From NCBI GenBank assembly GCA_019426215.1, contig CM033392.1, positions 53,495,149 to 53,559,148 on the forward strand: a DNA stretch of 64,000 nucleotides, read 5' to 3'. This DNA is from Buddleja alternifolia (Eukaryota > Streptophyta > Magnoliopsida > Lamiales > Scrophulariaceae). Positions 24,115 through 35,147 of the stretch are shown here, piece by piece; positions within the stretch are counted from its first letter, which is position 1, and each line of letters starts with the position of its first letter. The position numbers were made by a program, and so were the translations under genes. The notes beneath the pieces were generated by a model that did not search any database, was not told the DNA's origin, and saw only the letters and a program-made list of their open reading frames with translations.

Positions 24115-24127
24115 TTTTCCCCTTTTT
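24115..24127 (-). other. Polypurine tract of the copia element
   Basis: The minus strand reads AAAAAGGGGAAAA about 17 nt before the 3' LTR, preceded by GATGATGG. This is the usual arrangement for plus-strand priming in this group. Confidence 0.7.
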
Positions 24128-24356
24128 GATGATGGTAATACTTACTCTTTTATAGTTCAAGAGTTAGACAGCCAAAAATACAATAGTTAGCTTTGAATAG
24201 GTTAGATAAAGTTAGTTAAGGTCAGTCAAGCCTCAACGAGATGTTTTAGCTGAAAAATGCAATTCATTAATATATCAAGTAAAGTACAGGCATTTTTACA
24301 ACTAAAATATAAAATAATAAAGAGATAAGAATATAGATAATGCAAAGCAATAACTC

Positions 24357-27300
24357 TTAATCGTCTGATTTAGCAGTGTGTCTACTAATCATCTCGGCCT
24401 TGATCGCTTCAGACAGGTTTTCTTCAAGAGTGATCATTGCAACATGATCTTCGTCAATGACTTCATCCTTATAAGTCTGTCTCTTCTGATAAGCTACATA
24501 ACGCCTATTCCACTCATATGGGTCGATGCCAATGTGCCTCAGACATATCCTGAACACTTGATTGAACTCTGATTTCTTCTTCTCTTTAGCTATGATCTTT
24601 GGATTAGTAGGCTCTGGAAGAGGTGCTCGTTCAATGGGTACATCACACAGTTCAAGCCTAGCTTGAGAAGGCACTGGCAGATCAGCACAATGCACTATTG
24701 GAGGGAACCTTGATGTTCTACTGGGCGCTCCAAAAGTAGCTACCCAAGCTGGGTATCTCTGCTCAATATTCAGTGGAGGAGTAGAAGGGAGTATTTGTTG
24801 ACGCTTTGGCGGTGAAGGAGGATCTTGAACTCTTGAACTAGAAACTTTCCTCTTCTCCTCTTTCCTATCTTCCCTCTTATTGCCATCATCATCCTTCAAA
24901 AAGTGTTCTGTTAATAGACTGACTTGAGTAGCAATTTGAGCCATTGAGGCCCCTAAATTGTCTATGCACTTGTCGAAGTGCTCTTTCATTGCCAGTTGAT
25001 TTGCCCTTGTAGCATCATTCATCTCTTGAAATTCCTTAAGGCAATCAGCAACTGCCGCTTGAGCTGCACCACACATATGAGCAACTTGAGCACTCATGTT
25101 TTGAGAATCAATTTTGGCCAAATCGATTTTGATCCAATGGAGGGCTTCAGCATTCTGAGTGGCATGATCACTCACTTTCTCCAATATCGATTTCAACAGT
25201 GGCGCAAAAGATTGACTCACATTTGAAAGAATCACTTGAGTAGCCGGTTGCTTAAACTTTGATGTGTATTTTAGTGAGTCAATAGATTGTTGATATGCTG
25301 GATCAAACGCTGTGCCGTGCACTTCAATTGGTAACTCAGCAACATCATCAGCAATAATCGGAACAGAAGTGTCAGGAAAAGCCTCTGGAAGAGACGCTTG
25401 TTCTGGTTCCTCGATACGCTCGGAAGTACTTGGCGCTTCAACAATTACTTCCTTAGGTTCTGAAATAATCTGACAAAAGTCAGTAAGCTGAAAGTTCAGC
25501 TTGGATAACGCTATACTAGCACAGAAGTCTGTTGAACTGTTGAGAAGCTCATATAATCTTCGATTGGGCAAGGAAGAGCCTTGAACTATTGTGCGGAGTG
25601 GACTATCTTTGGCCCTGACATACATTGGCCCCATGATGTCCAACACATGCCTTGGAAAAATCCTTAACTGCGGCTTATGAATAAGAAAGAGCATATCTGG
25701 GCAGTAGTGCAAGGAAAAGGCAAGTATCCTATCTGTAGGAAGACACTGAAGGCGTAGAGATTCTGGCACGTACATTCTGTAGTACTCTTCCACATAAGGA
25801 TAGACAGCTTTAGCAATGTCCTGATTTTGTTCCAGCAACGAAAGGACATACTCGTATTGTTCGCTCACTTTCTGTCTGATTGATTGAAGTAAAGGATAAC
25901 CATGAAAGGTGCGAATCCTAGAGCCATTGGGTTTTTGCAGGTTTTTTGTGAAGATCTTGTCAAAGTGAGAAATGAGAGCCATGATCTACATCCTTAGCCG
26001 CAAATTCTCTTCACAGTGGCTCGGAGTTATGGTCAGATCAGACACTGGTTTTGAGCCATTTTTGGACACTTGACCGCAGAACTGAAGTGGAGTCTCTACA
26101 AGCCTCTGCAACGCTTGGCGCAAAAATCTCTCAACTGGTTGGCGGATGCTTGGTAACTGATCGAGTGGCCCTACTCTCCGTTGATGTTTCTCGGGGCAGT
26201 ATTTGGCAAACTGACACTTTTTGTCATGCATGCCCATACTGAACAGATGTGGAGCGTTGACTAATTCTTGAAAAGTAAACCTGTTTCCCATATACTCTTC
26301 AACCCAGTTCACTTCATTCATGCAGTAGTCTGTACCTGCATTCACTATGGCCCGAATTCCTTCGTGGTGAATGTCTCTGATAGATTTAAACCTATGCTTA
26401 TCTGATTGGTAGCTGGCATTCCATACACTTTTAAATTATTCATCAGCTTCCTCTTGAACCAAATCACTCAGAGACGCTGGATGTTCACCAACGTAAGGGC
26501 TTTTGTTATTCCATATACGAAGTAGATTAGCTTTATTCAAGTTTTCAACGCTGTGCGCCACCTCTGAAAAATGGGTATAACCTTCACGATTCAGAAGCTC
26601 TTCAAAAGGGTTGAGGAACTCCACTGGCAGACACTCGTAGATTATAATCTTGTAATTTCTAGGAGCAAAGCCTAAAGGTCGGCTATATCCCATATCTAGA
26701 AAATATCTTAAGTCTCTATCAGCGCTTGGAGTCCTTGCTTCTGGATTCTTCTCGTGAATCAGAATTGATACCGGAATCTGCTTCACCAGTTCATCATTGG
26801 CAACGGCCATATAATATTTACGCTCAATGCTTGTCAAATCTGAGCTAAATACTATCTCACAGATAGACCAATCTTGTTCTATCAGCATGGCAACCTCATT
26901 CTCTGCAACTATGTATCTTTCTTTATTGTAGCCAGCAGGAATGAAGTCTTCTTCAGTGCCTGGTGGCATGTAGTTGATTGAATGATCAATCGTCTTGAGA
27001 GGATCTAGCTTGAAGAATTGCCTTGGTCTTGTAACGTCTTCAGCAATGCTCTGACCTTTGGAGCGTGCCTCTGTTGTGACCTCTGAAGTAAGTAGTGGTT
27101 GGACCCCTTCCGATGTAGGTTCCTCGGCATCCACAACAATGGTTGCTGCTTCTTTAGCAATAGTTACCACTTTTTGTAGGTTAACATCCAAATGGACGTC
27201 AATAGGTGCTTGATCATCAGCTGGAACAAAAGCTGTAGCACAAGAACTATCCTCTATAAGAGCAGGATCTTCCACAGATGTAGGGAAAAAAATGTTGTGG

Positions 27301-28505
27301 GAAGAAATAAACTTACCCTGAGAACTTGTCTCAATTACAGTAGCTTCTTGAGCGCTTGGCTCGACCTTCTCAGGCTCTTTAGAAACAGGGGTAAGTTGAT
27401 GCTTGCCTGTCCTGGGATGCTTGAAGATTTTGTTCACATTTACACCTTCAATTTTGAGCGCTTGGACTGGAGGAGCAACTGGTCCTTCTTCAAAGTTTAT
27501 TTTCTTGATAACTGCAGCCAGTTTCCATCTCTTGATTAACAAAATTTTTTCCTCCTTGTCCCATCGGTTTCTTCCCATCGGTTTCTTCCTCATCCACATC
27601 CTTTGGTAGGAAAGGAACAATTGTAGCCTTGGGCTTGCAAGGAGCCCTCTTTTTATGCTCAGCCGGACGTTTCACGGTTATTTCAGGAACTAGGAGCTCC
27701 GCTTCGTCATTTGACGCTCTGCGCATAACTTGGTGCTCAGATAGTGGTCTAGCTGCACCACCAACTCTGGAAGGATGGAGGAGATTCTTCATAATCCTCT
27801 TCCCCAGCAGCTTAGCCTTGGCCAAAGGGAGCCCAGAAGAGTGAACACACTCTGCTCTGTACAGCAGATCACTCAAAATAATGTCATAGGGTTTGTTCGT
27901 TGTTGATAAACAATCCCTGAACTGACCGAACATATACTCACTCCAGTTGATCTTGATATCCAGGAGTATGGCCGTCATCATCTGAAACTGCATCGGGTTG
28001 ACCTTATCTAAGGTTCCCACCTTGCATTCTATAATCTTGTTGTAGAAATCAGCAAGAAGTCTTTACTTAGGCACAATGTCTTTCTTCTCAAAGTGCTATT
28101 TGTATGTTATATCATCATATGCACTCATCGTTGACCATGCTTCTTGGATTTGTTCAGCAGTAATAGACTCCAATGCCTCACCCTCATTTGGTAGTTTGAA
28201 GTTCTTGGCAATGGAAGCAGCAAAAAGGGCAAATTCTTTCGGAGACTCCTTCTTGGAGAGAGAAAAGAGAAAATAGAGGTCTTGTGCTCAGAAAGCTTAG
28301 CAGTTCTCCAGAAAGTATCCACCTCAGAAGCAAACAGATAAGAATACTTTATCAAGAACGTCTAAAGCCCAGCCTTAGGTACAGAGTCCATCATGTCCGT
28401 CATATTGATCTTATTCTGTTCGTAAAGAAATTTTTAGTCCACCACAAGGCCTTCAGTAACCTTGATGGTGTCTTCAGCAGTGTTCACAGATTTCTTGGGT
28501 GCCAT
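24357..28505 (-). pseudogene. Long extra ORF between copia pol and 3' LTR (env-like position)
   Basis: Starts at the ATG at 28505 (MAPKKSVNTAEDTIKV) and reaches a TGA-free C-terminus ending at 24357, about 1,300 codons once broken parts are counted. Main open pieces are 28020-27490, 27620-26436, 26345-25986 and 25982-24357. Breaks include stops near 28430 and 28360, stops near 28090-28060, a 14-bp tandem duplication near 27561-27588 with a frame change, and a stop at about 26434. The first third (VNPMQFQMMTAILLDIKINW) resembles proteins found after pol in other plant LTR elements. The middle is acidic and low complexity. The last piece (541 residues) has a helical, coiled-coil-like middle, then a basic KREDRKEEKRK and Pro-rich stretch. 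I see no signal peptide or clear transmembrane span. Function unknown. Confidence 0.75.
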
Positions 28506-29317
28506 TTGAGTGTTTTGAAAGAGATGAATTGAGATTTGCTTTGAAAGAGATAGAGAGAGAAAGTAATTTTTGCAGATAGCTTGAGTAAAAAGTGAATAAT
28601 TTTCTTGTAAAAATTTGTTTTAAATGACACAGTTGAAAATTGCAGTTTCTCGTCTCATTAAGATTTTGACACGTGTAAAGTTCATGAATCCCATCCATCA
28701 TTATTATTAACTGCGGGTGCGAGTTTTGGGCAAGTGAGGGAAGTTACATTTGGTAACTCCCATATATAAAGCTTTGACGTCTGAGTAAAAGTTTTGAAAA
28801 CGTTTGGAATTTTCAGAGTGTATTTCACGCTCTCATAGTACACTGACACGTATACAAACACGTACTTACTCCGAACTGTCATTTTGAAAAGTTTTTAATT
28901 TACCCACCAGTTTGATGTGATAGGAGTGTGTGGATAAAGGTTAAAATTAATCTTTGAGTCTATCCATCACGTCACTAGTCATTCAAAAGCTATGCATGAA
29001 TTTTAATTTTTTTTTATATTAAGTGTTGAAGGGAATTTATTGAAAGCTTAACATATACTGCTTTGTAAGATTTATGTTGACGTTTGCGATTAAATTCTTT
29101 TTAATGTTTGAGCGTCTAACACATCATGCGTTAAATAATGATAAGCGTTGATGATCTATGCATATGAAAATAGTTTTTGATCATTAACGCTTGCAGGTGT
29201 ATACAAGTACAATTTTAAGGTTTCCCTTAAATTTGATAACTTGAAAAAAAAAATTTAGACAAAATAAAGTGGATTCCCCCTAAATTATATGTCTAATGAA
29301 AGTATGATGCATAATGA
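28506..29317 (-). promoter_or_regulatory. Spacer before the extra ORF with TATA-like box
   Basis: About 0.8 kb between the end of pol and the extra ORF has no coding pieces. The minus strand carries TTTATATATG at 28770-28761, about 255 nt before the ATG, then a CT-rich leader (TTTCTCTCTCTATCTCTTTC) just ahead of it. This resembles a plant core promoter and 5' UTR, so the ORF may have its own transcript. Only the motif and spacing support it. Confidence 0.35.
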
Positions 29318-30176
29318 TTAAGCGTTTAAATCAATCATACCTAGTTCACTTCTTAAAGTGAGAAAGCGTTGTTCGTTGAGAGCTTTGGTGAAGATATCTG
29401 ACAATTGTTTGTCAGTTTCAATAAAATGCATGGAGATATCTTTCTTTTGAACATGGTCACGAAGAAAATGGTATCTAATGTCAATATGTTTGGTTCTGGA
29501 ATGAAGCACAGGGTTTTGAGTCATGGCTAGGGCGCTTTGGTTATCACAATGAATAGAGGTTGGGCCTAGGATTATACCATATGCTCTAAGTTGTTGCCTC
29601 ATCCATAAAACTTGTGCACAACAACTTCTTACAACTACATACTCGACTTCAACTGTAGAGGTAGCTATCGATTGTTGTTTCTTACTATGTCATGAAACTA
29701 ACCTATCACCTAGAAATTGACATGTACCACTAGTACTCTTTCGATCTATTTTGCAACCTGCAAAATCTGCATCTAATTAAGTAACCAATTAGTTCAAAAG
29801 GAGAGTCCCTTGGATACCATAAGCCCACATTTTGTGTGCCTTTTAGGTACTTAAGGATTCTCTTGGCAGCACTAAAGTGTGACTTTTTAGAATCAGCTTG
29901 AAAGCATGCACACATGCATAACGAAAACATAATATCAGGTCTACTAGCAGTAAGATAAAGAAGTGATATGATGATACCTCTATAGTTGGTGATATCAACC
30001 TTCTTCCCACTTTCATCTTTATCTAACTTAAGCATTTGGCTCATTGGAATTTTTGAAGATGATGCATTTTCCATACCAAATTTCTTAATCATATCTCGTG
30101 TATACTTAGCTTGGTTAATAAATATGCCATTAGGGAATTGTTTAACTTGTAATCCTAAGAAGAAAGTTAATTCACC
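29318..30176 (-). pseudogene. Copia pol: end of RT and RNase H
   Basis: After the inserted TIR element the RT frame resumes with MMGELTFFLGLQVKQ, then KYTRDMIKKFGM, YLTASRPDIMF and SAAKRILKYLKGT. RNase H follows: an ADFAG core near 29755, KSTSGTCQFLG, EVEYV, then CDNQSALAMTQNPV, HSRTKHIDIRYHFLRD and DIFTKAL. Frame breaks occur near 29755 and 29690 (TGG to TGA-type stop). Stop at 29318. It forms the C-terminal part of pol. Confidence 0.9.
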
Positions 30177-30185
30177 CATCATGCT

Positions 30186-30919
30186 TGGGAAAATCGCATT
30201 TTTAGTCCCGTAAGTTACGGGATTCTCACTTTACGTCCCATATGTTTCACAAATTCTCACTTTTGGTCCCATCCGTCTATTTTTAACAGAAAATGGAACA
30301 TGAGTGGCACGTGCACGGTTAGCCAGCTGGTTTGGGGAGGGGATTGTTCAATTTTCACTGTTTTGGGGCAAAATTTGAAATTTTGAAAAGCCGATTTGGG
30401 GCAAAATTTTGGAATTTGACAGCAGCCCATCTTCTTCATCATTGCAGTGGTGAATTCCCGATCATGGCAGCGGTGAATCTGCCTAAAAAATACGCAGGAG
30501 AAGGTCATGTTTTGCTGTGAAAAAATGACACCGGAAATGGCTGAAATTGAGCCCAAATTCACAGGAAAAACGCCGACATGGATCGATGAGTGCAACGCCA
30601 TTAACGCCGGCTGAATTGCTGCTCGAAGCCGTCCTTAAATCGCCTGAGAAGATGATTTAAAAACTTCAAATTTTGCCCCAAATTGACTTTTCAAAATTTC
30701 AGATTTGCCCCCAAATAGTGAAAAGTGAACAATTTCCCCCACAAACCAGCTGGCTAACGGCGCACGTGCCACTCACATGCCATTTTCCGTTAAAAGTAGA
30801 CGGATGAGACCAAAAGTGAGAATTTGTGAAACATATGGGACGTAAAGTGAGAATTCCGTAACTTATGGGACCAAAAGTGTACTGGGGCAAACTTACAGGA
30901 CTAAAAATGTGATTTTCCC
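30186..30919. mobile_element. 734-bp TIR element inserted in copia RT
   Basis: Left end TGGGAAAATCGCATTTTTAG and reverse-complemented right end GGGAAAATCACATTTTTAGT are long TIRs (over 90 bp) running through CACTTTACGTCCCATATG and CACTTTTGGTCYCATCCGTC. The 9-bp duplication CATCATGCT (30177-30185, 30920-30928) is exact. Removing it plus one duplication restores the RT frame. No coding potential. It belongs to a Mutator-like non-autonomous family by duplication size. Confidence 0.88.
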
Positions 30920-30928
30920 CATCATGCT

Positions 30929-31676
30929 CATTTCAAATTGTTCTTGCATCATTTTTGAAAATTTCTCACTCAAACGCTTGTTAATAGAACAAAATATAAT
31001 ATCATCAACATAAATTTGGACTAAGAGAATATCTTTGTCATTGGTAATTTTAAATAACGTTGTATCAATGCTGCATTTTGAAAAGTCTTTACCAATAAGG
31101 AAAATAGAAAGAGTGTCATACAATGCTCGGGGTGCTTGCTTAAGCCCATCAAGTGCTTTATCTAGCTTGTAGACCATACCCTTACCATGGTTGTTGATGA
31201 ATCCTGGTGGTTGCTCCACATAAACTTCTTCTTGGAGTTTACCGTTCAGGAAAGCACTCTTCACGTCCATTTGATACACTGCAAATTTGTTGAATGCTTT
31301 AAACGCTAGAAACATATGAATTGTTTCAAGACGGGCGACAGGAGCATATGTCTCATCAAAATCAATACCCTCTTCTTGGCAATATCCTTGAGCAACAAGT
31401 CTGGCTTTGTTCCTTATCACAATGCCATTCTCATCCATTTTGTTTCTATAAACCCATCTAGTCCCAATAACTCCTTGGTGAGTTGGCCTTGGTACTAGCG
31501 TCCAAACCTTACTACGCTCAAACTAATTAAGCTCTTCCTACGTGGCCTCAATCCAACTGGGATCACTTAACACTTCATCCACTTTCTTAGGTTCCATTTG
31601 AGATAGGAAGCTTGTGAACATGTCCTCATTAAATGTTGCGGCCCTAGTCCTCACAGGCGCTCCAACATCTCCTATA
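30929..31676 (-). pseudogene. Copia pol: reverse transcriptase (N-terminal and palm)
   Basis: Open from 31438 to the inserted element: [60 protein letters not shown] and the catalytic box IYVDDIIF. Upstream (31670-31440) the connecting sequence ([29 protein letters not shown]) is present with stops. The D of DVKSAF and the DD of YVDD are intact. Confidence 0.92.
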
Positions 31677-31678
31677 AT

Positions 31679-33290
31679 CTACTCTGGTAGATGATCATGC
31701 AGCCATAGTCTATCTGGTTGGAATGGGTTAAGAGGTTGAACAGGCGCTTGGTTCATTTGCTCAAGTGCTTGACTATGCGTAGGCGCTTCAAGTTCACAGA
31801 TTCTACCTTGCTCTTGATGATCATCAGCAAATCTATCATGATTGTCCAAAATAACCTCATGAATAATCTTAGGAGAGGGCACTAAGATCTCATCATCGTC
31901 GTCACTATCATCATCAATGGTAACCTTAGACGCCTGATGACACAGATTTTCAACTCCTGCATCATTCACATTAACCTTACTCGGTTCTTGGTTAGCATCA
32001 TCAAAAATAACATGAATAGATTCCTCAACCTTTAGTTTGATCTTATTTAGGATGGGAAAATTCTTTCCATTTTTGGCGTAGCCTAGAAAGATTCCCTCAT
32101 CCGCTTTAGGATCAAATGTCTTTAGGCTTTGGGATCCATTATTATGAATAAAACATTTTGAACCAAAGACGTGAAAATATGAAACATTTGGCTTACGTCC
32201 CTTCCATAGTTCATATGGAGTTTTCCAATGTTGTTTGTTTATCATGCAACAATTTTGAGTGTAACATGCAGTGTTGATCGCTTCGGCCCAAAACCTAGGA
32301 ACAAGCTTGAACTCTGCTAACATAGTCCTAGCGGCTTCCTTGAGCGTTCTGTTCCGACGCTCAGCAACACCATTTTGTTGGGGAGTTATGGGAGCTGAAT
32401 ACTCATGATGTATTCTATTCTCTGTAAAAAAAACTTCTGAACTACCTTGTTAGTAAACTCAGTACCGTGATTGCTTCTTATTCTTGCAACCTTAAGATTT
32501 TTCAATGTTTGAAGTTGCCAAATAAGCGTTCTTAACTTGTCACATGTCTCATTTTTAGATGAAAGAAATTCCACCCAAGTAAATCGAGAGAAATCATCTC
32601 ATATCACCAAAGTATACTTTTTACCGCTCACACTGATCATTTGAACGGGTCCAAACAGATCCATGTGAAGTAGTTCAAGTATTCTAGAGGTAGATAGACA
32701 AGGTTTTCTCTTGAAAGATGATTTAACTTGTTTTTCTATTTGACAAGCGTCACAAAGACGATCCTTATGAAATGGTCCTTTAGGTTATCCCTCTACAAGA
32801 TTTAGATTTATAAGCTGAGATATTGTTTTAAAGTTGAGGTGATTCATTTTTCTATGCCATAACCAACCGTTTTAAATTCATTTTTAGCAACAAAGCATGT
32901 TGGGTTGTTATCTATTGTTGAACCCCAATCTACCAAATACACATTGTTTGTTCTTTTACCTTTCAAATTAGTAGATTTAGTTTTAGCGTCGTTTATGTAG
33001 CAACAGTCGCTTGAGAATTTGACTTCAAAGCCTTTATCACAAAATTGGATTATACTCAATAGATTATGCTTAAGACCCTCAACATAATAAACATCACTTA
33101 TCATGATGTTCCCCCTATGCACAGTACTTATACATTTGGTTTTACCTTTGGAGTTATCACCAAATACAACCTTAGAACCATTGGCAGCTCGATAGTTGAT
33201 CAAGAGATCCTTGGAGCCTGTCATGTGCCTTGACAACCCACCATCGATGTACCAAACAGATGTATCGGCTCTAGCTCTAGGTACCTGCAA
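31679..33290 (-). pseudogene. Copia pol: protease and integrase, degenerate
   Basis: The protease motif appears as WYIDGGLSRHMTG (family form WYxDSGxSxHMTG; the S of DSG is replaced by G). GAG-pre-integrase follows with HRKMNHLNF, CDACQIEKQ. The integrase core has ELLHMDLFGPVQM, DDFSRFTWVEFL and RSNHGTEF (the family has RSDHGxEF, so the second catalytic D reads N). Then FWAEAINTACYTQNCCM, TPYELWKGRKPNVSYFHVFG and an acidic linker to RT. Stops at about 32845, 32790 and 32600 and a shift near 32430 break the frame. Inactive. Confidence 0.88.
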
Positions 33291-33303
33291 TAAAAAGGGC
33301 AGT

Positions 33304-33662
33304 TCTAGTTCTTTTTAGGTACCCATTGTTGCTTGGGTCCTTTCACATCAGTAATGTTAGTAGGAATTAGAACTTTCGGAACCCATATTTGTCTGGTCTT
33401 CATTACGGAAAGATTGGCCTTCTTGGGTTTTGGTTTGTGCTGTGTGTGCTTTTTAGGTGTATAATAATATCCTTGATTATAATAGTAATCATAATCATAG
33501 TCATAATCATCATAATATCGATAATATGAACTTGACCTTTGTGGATATTGACGGTGGTATTTCCTTGGCACTGGCTTAGGGTGCACTTTTGATGCTTGAC
33601 GCTTAGTGCTTGATTCACAGTGGTTTGGTTTATCCTTAACCTTTTGAGCATTTGGATGAACC
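33304..33662 (-). pseudogene. Copia gag-pol linker, 3' of the Athila insertion
   Basis: Continues, in frame across the Athila insertion, from the coiled-coil part at 45450-46020: HPNAQKVKDKPN, KRQASKVHPKPVPRKYHRQ, a Tyr/Asp-rich run (YYDDYDYDYDYYYNQGYYY) and KQQWVPKKN. A stop lies at about 33305, before the protease. Confidence 0.8.
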
Positions 33663-34990
33663 TGTTAGGTCTCATATTTTACATATTTTCATTATGATTT
33701 ACCTCACATTTATCTTTATTTTATGCCTTGTTGTTAGTCTTTTCCTTTATTTTTAGCCTAATTTACGTATTTTGATTTCTAAGTCGTTTCAATGCTTTTG
33801 TAGGCATAAAAGCGATGATTTTGATGAGTTGAAGGAGTATTTATTACGAGAATAATGAAGGCTATCCAAGAGGATGTAAAGAAATGCATTAGAAAGGCCA
33901 AACGAGAATGTTTTGTTGAAGAAAAATGAAGAGAAAAAATTCTGCACAGGCAGATTGCACAGTTGTGTAGATATTCTGCACAACTGTGCAGCTGCAGATT
34001 TTTATATTTTTGTGGGCCGATTTTATGACTTGGATGGGCATAATTTATGTATCTAAGAATCCTTTTTAGTTAAATAAAGTGGCAAAAACGTTTTTATAGG
34101 CTAGAGTGAGGTGGGAGATCATCATCCTTGAAAAAAGTAGATCTTGGAGAGTAGATCTTGAAGAGGAGAAGAGAGTTCTTGGAGAAGAGTTCTTGGAGAA
34201 AAGCTTCATCTTCTCAAGTTGTATTCTTCCAATCCTCCATTGTTGAACATGAGTAACTTTATGTTTATGCAATTTATTTCTTGTTTTTCTTTAATTATGC
34301 ATAGCTAAATTATTTTCTAGGGTTTAAGATGTAGTCTTGTGTATTGATTTGGATTATTGATGATTTATGGATGTGATTTCTTGTTTGGTTTATGTACTGA
34401 TGAGTGTTTAATGCTTGTAATTGCTTGATCACCAATTGCATGATTTAAGATAAATTAAGAAGTACCGGGAGGTGAATTAGTTTATTGGTTCATATTTAAT
34501 AGACATGTGTAAATTGCTTAATAGGGATATTGGTAATTTTGCATGAGACTAGTTAAACAATATTCATAGAAATTAATGGATTCATTTAAATTAGTTTTTG
34601 ATCATGGGAGTGACGTTAATTAATTTAGGTGGGTACTCATGAAGATCTCGGGAGAGTATTCATGTAATTAAGGAAATTGGGTCTTTAATTTAAACAAGAA
34701 TGATAATCCATTGAAAGTCAATAATCCATAGAAATACCTTGATGAAATCTTAATCCCTAGGCCTTTCGTTAATTGATTGTTCGTTTTAATTATATTTGTG
34801 TTAATTATTTATAATTAATTCTGTTTTTATAAATTTTGACTTTTAATTAGTTAAAATCTCAAATCTTTGATAATCGATAGTCTAAATAATAAGATAAACT
34901 TTGTTTGGTACTTGATAACCTTCCCTGTGGAAACGATCTTACTTTCACTATATTATTTGTTCGATTCCGTGTTGTTACGGACGGTTAACA
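33663..34990 (+). repeat. Athila 5' LTR
   Basis: Begins TGTTAGGTCTCATATTTTAC and ends TTACGGACGGTTAACA. Near 33950-34000 it carries GCACAGTTGTGTAG and CTGCACAACTGTGCAGCTG, palindromic words that recur densely at 40700-40900. Confidence 0.95.
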
Positions 34991-34993
34991 AAT

Positions 34994-35011
34994 TGGCGCC
35001 GTTGCCGGGGA
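34994..35011 (+). other. Athila primer-binding site (Asp tRNA)
   Basis: TGGCGCCGTTGCCGGGGA starts 3 nt after the LTR and is complementary to the 3' end of plant Asp tRNA, the primer used by Athila-group elements. Confidence 0.9.
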
Positions 35012-35147
35012 AGGCAACAAATAGTCAATATCAATAAAAAGTTAATTCTTATTAGTTTAGACATTTATTTATATTTTATTTTCGATTTTTTTTTTATTAT
35101 CTGTCTCGCTCTGATCTTAATTTCTGTTTTAGGTTGAATATTGGTAG

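Noticed and set aside
34066..34272. 68-codon minus-strand frame present in both Athila LTRs (also 44525-44731)
   Set aside because: It is identical only because LTRs are identical; no start context, domain or strand agreement with the element.
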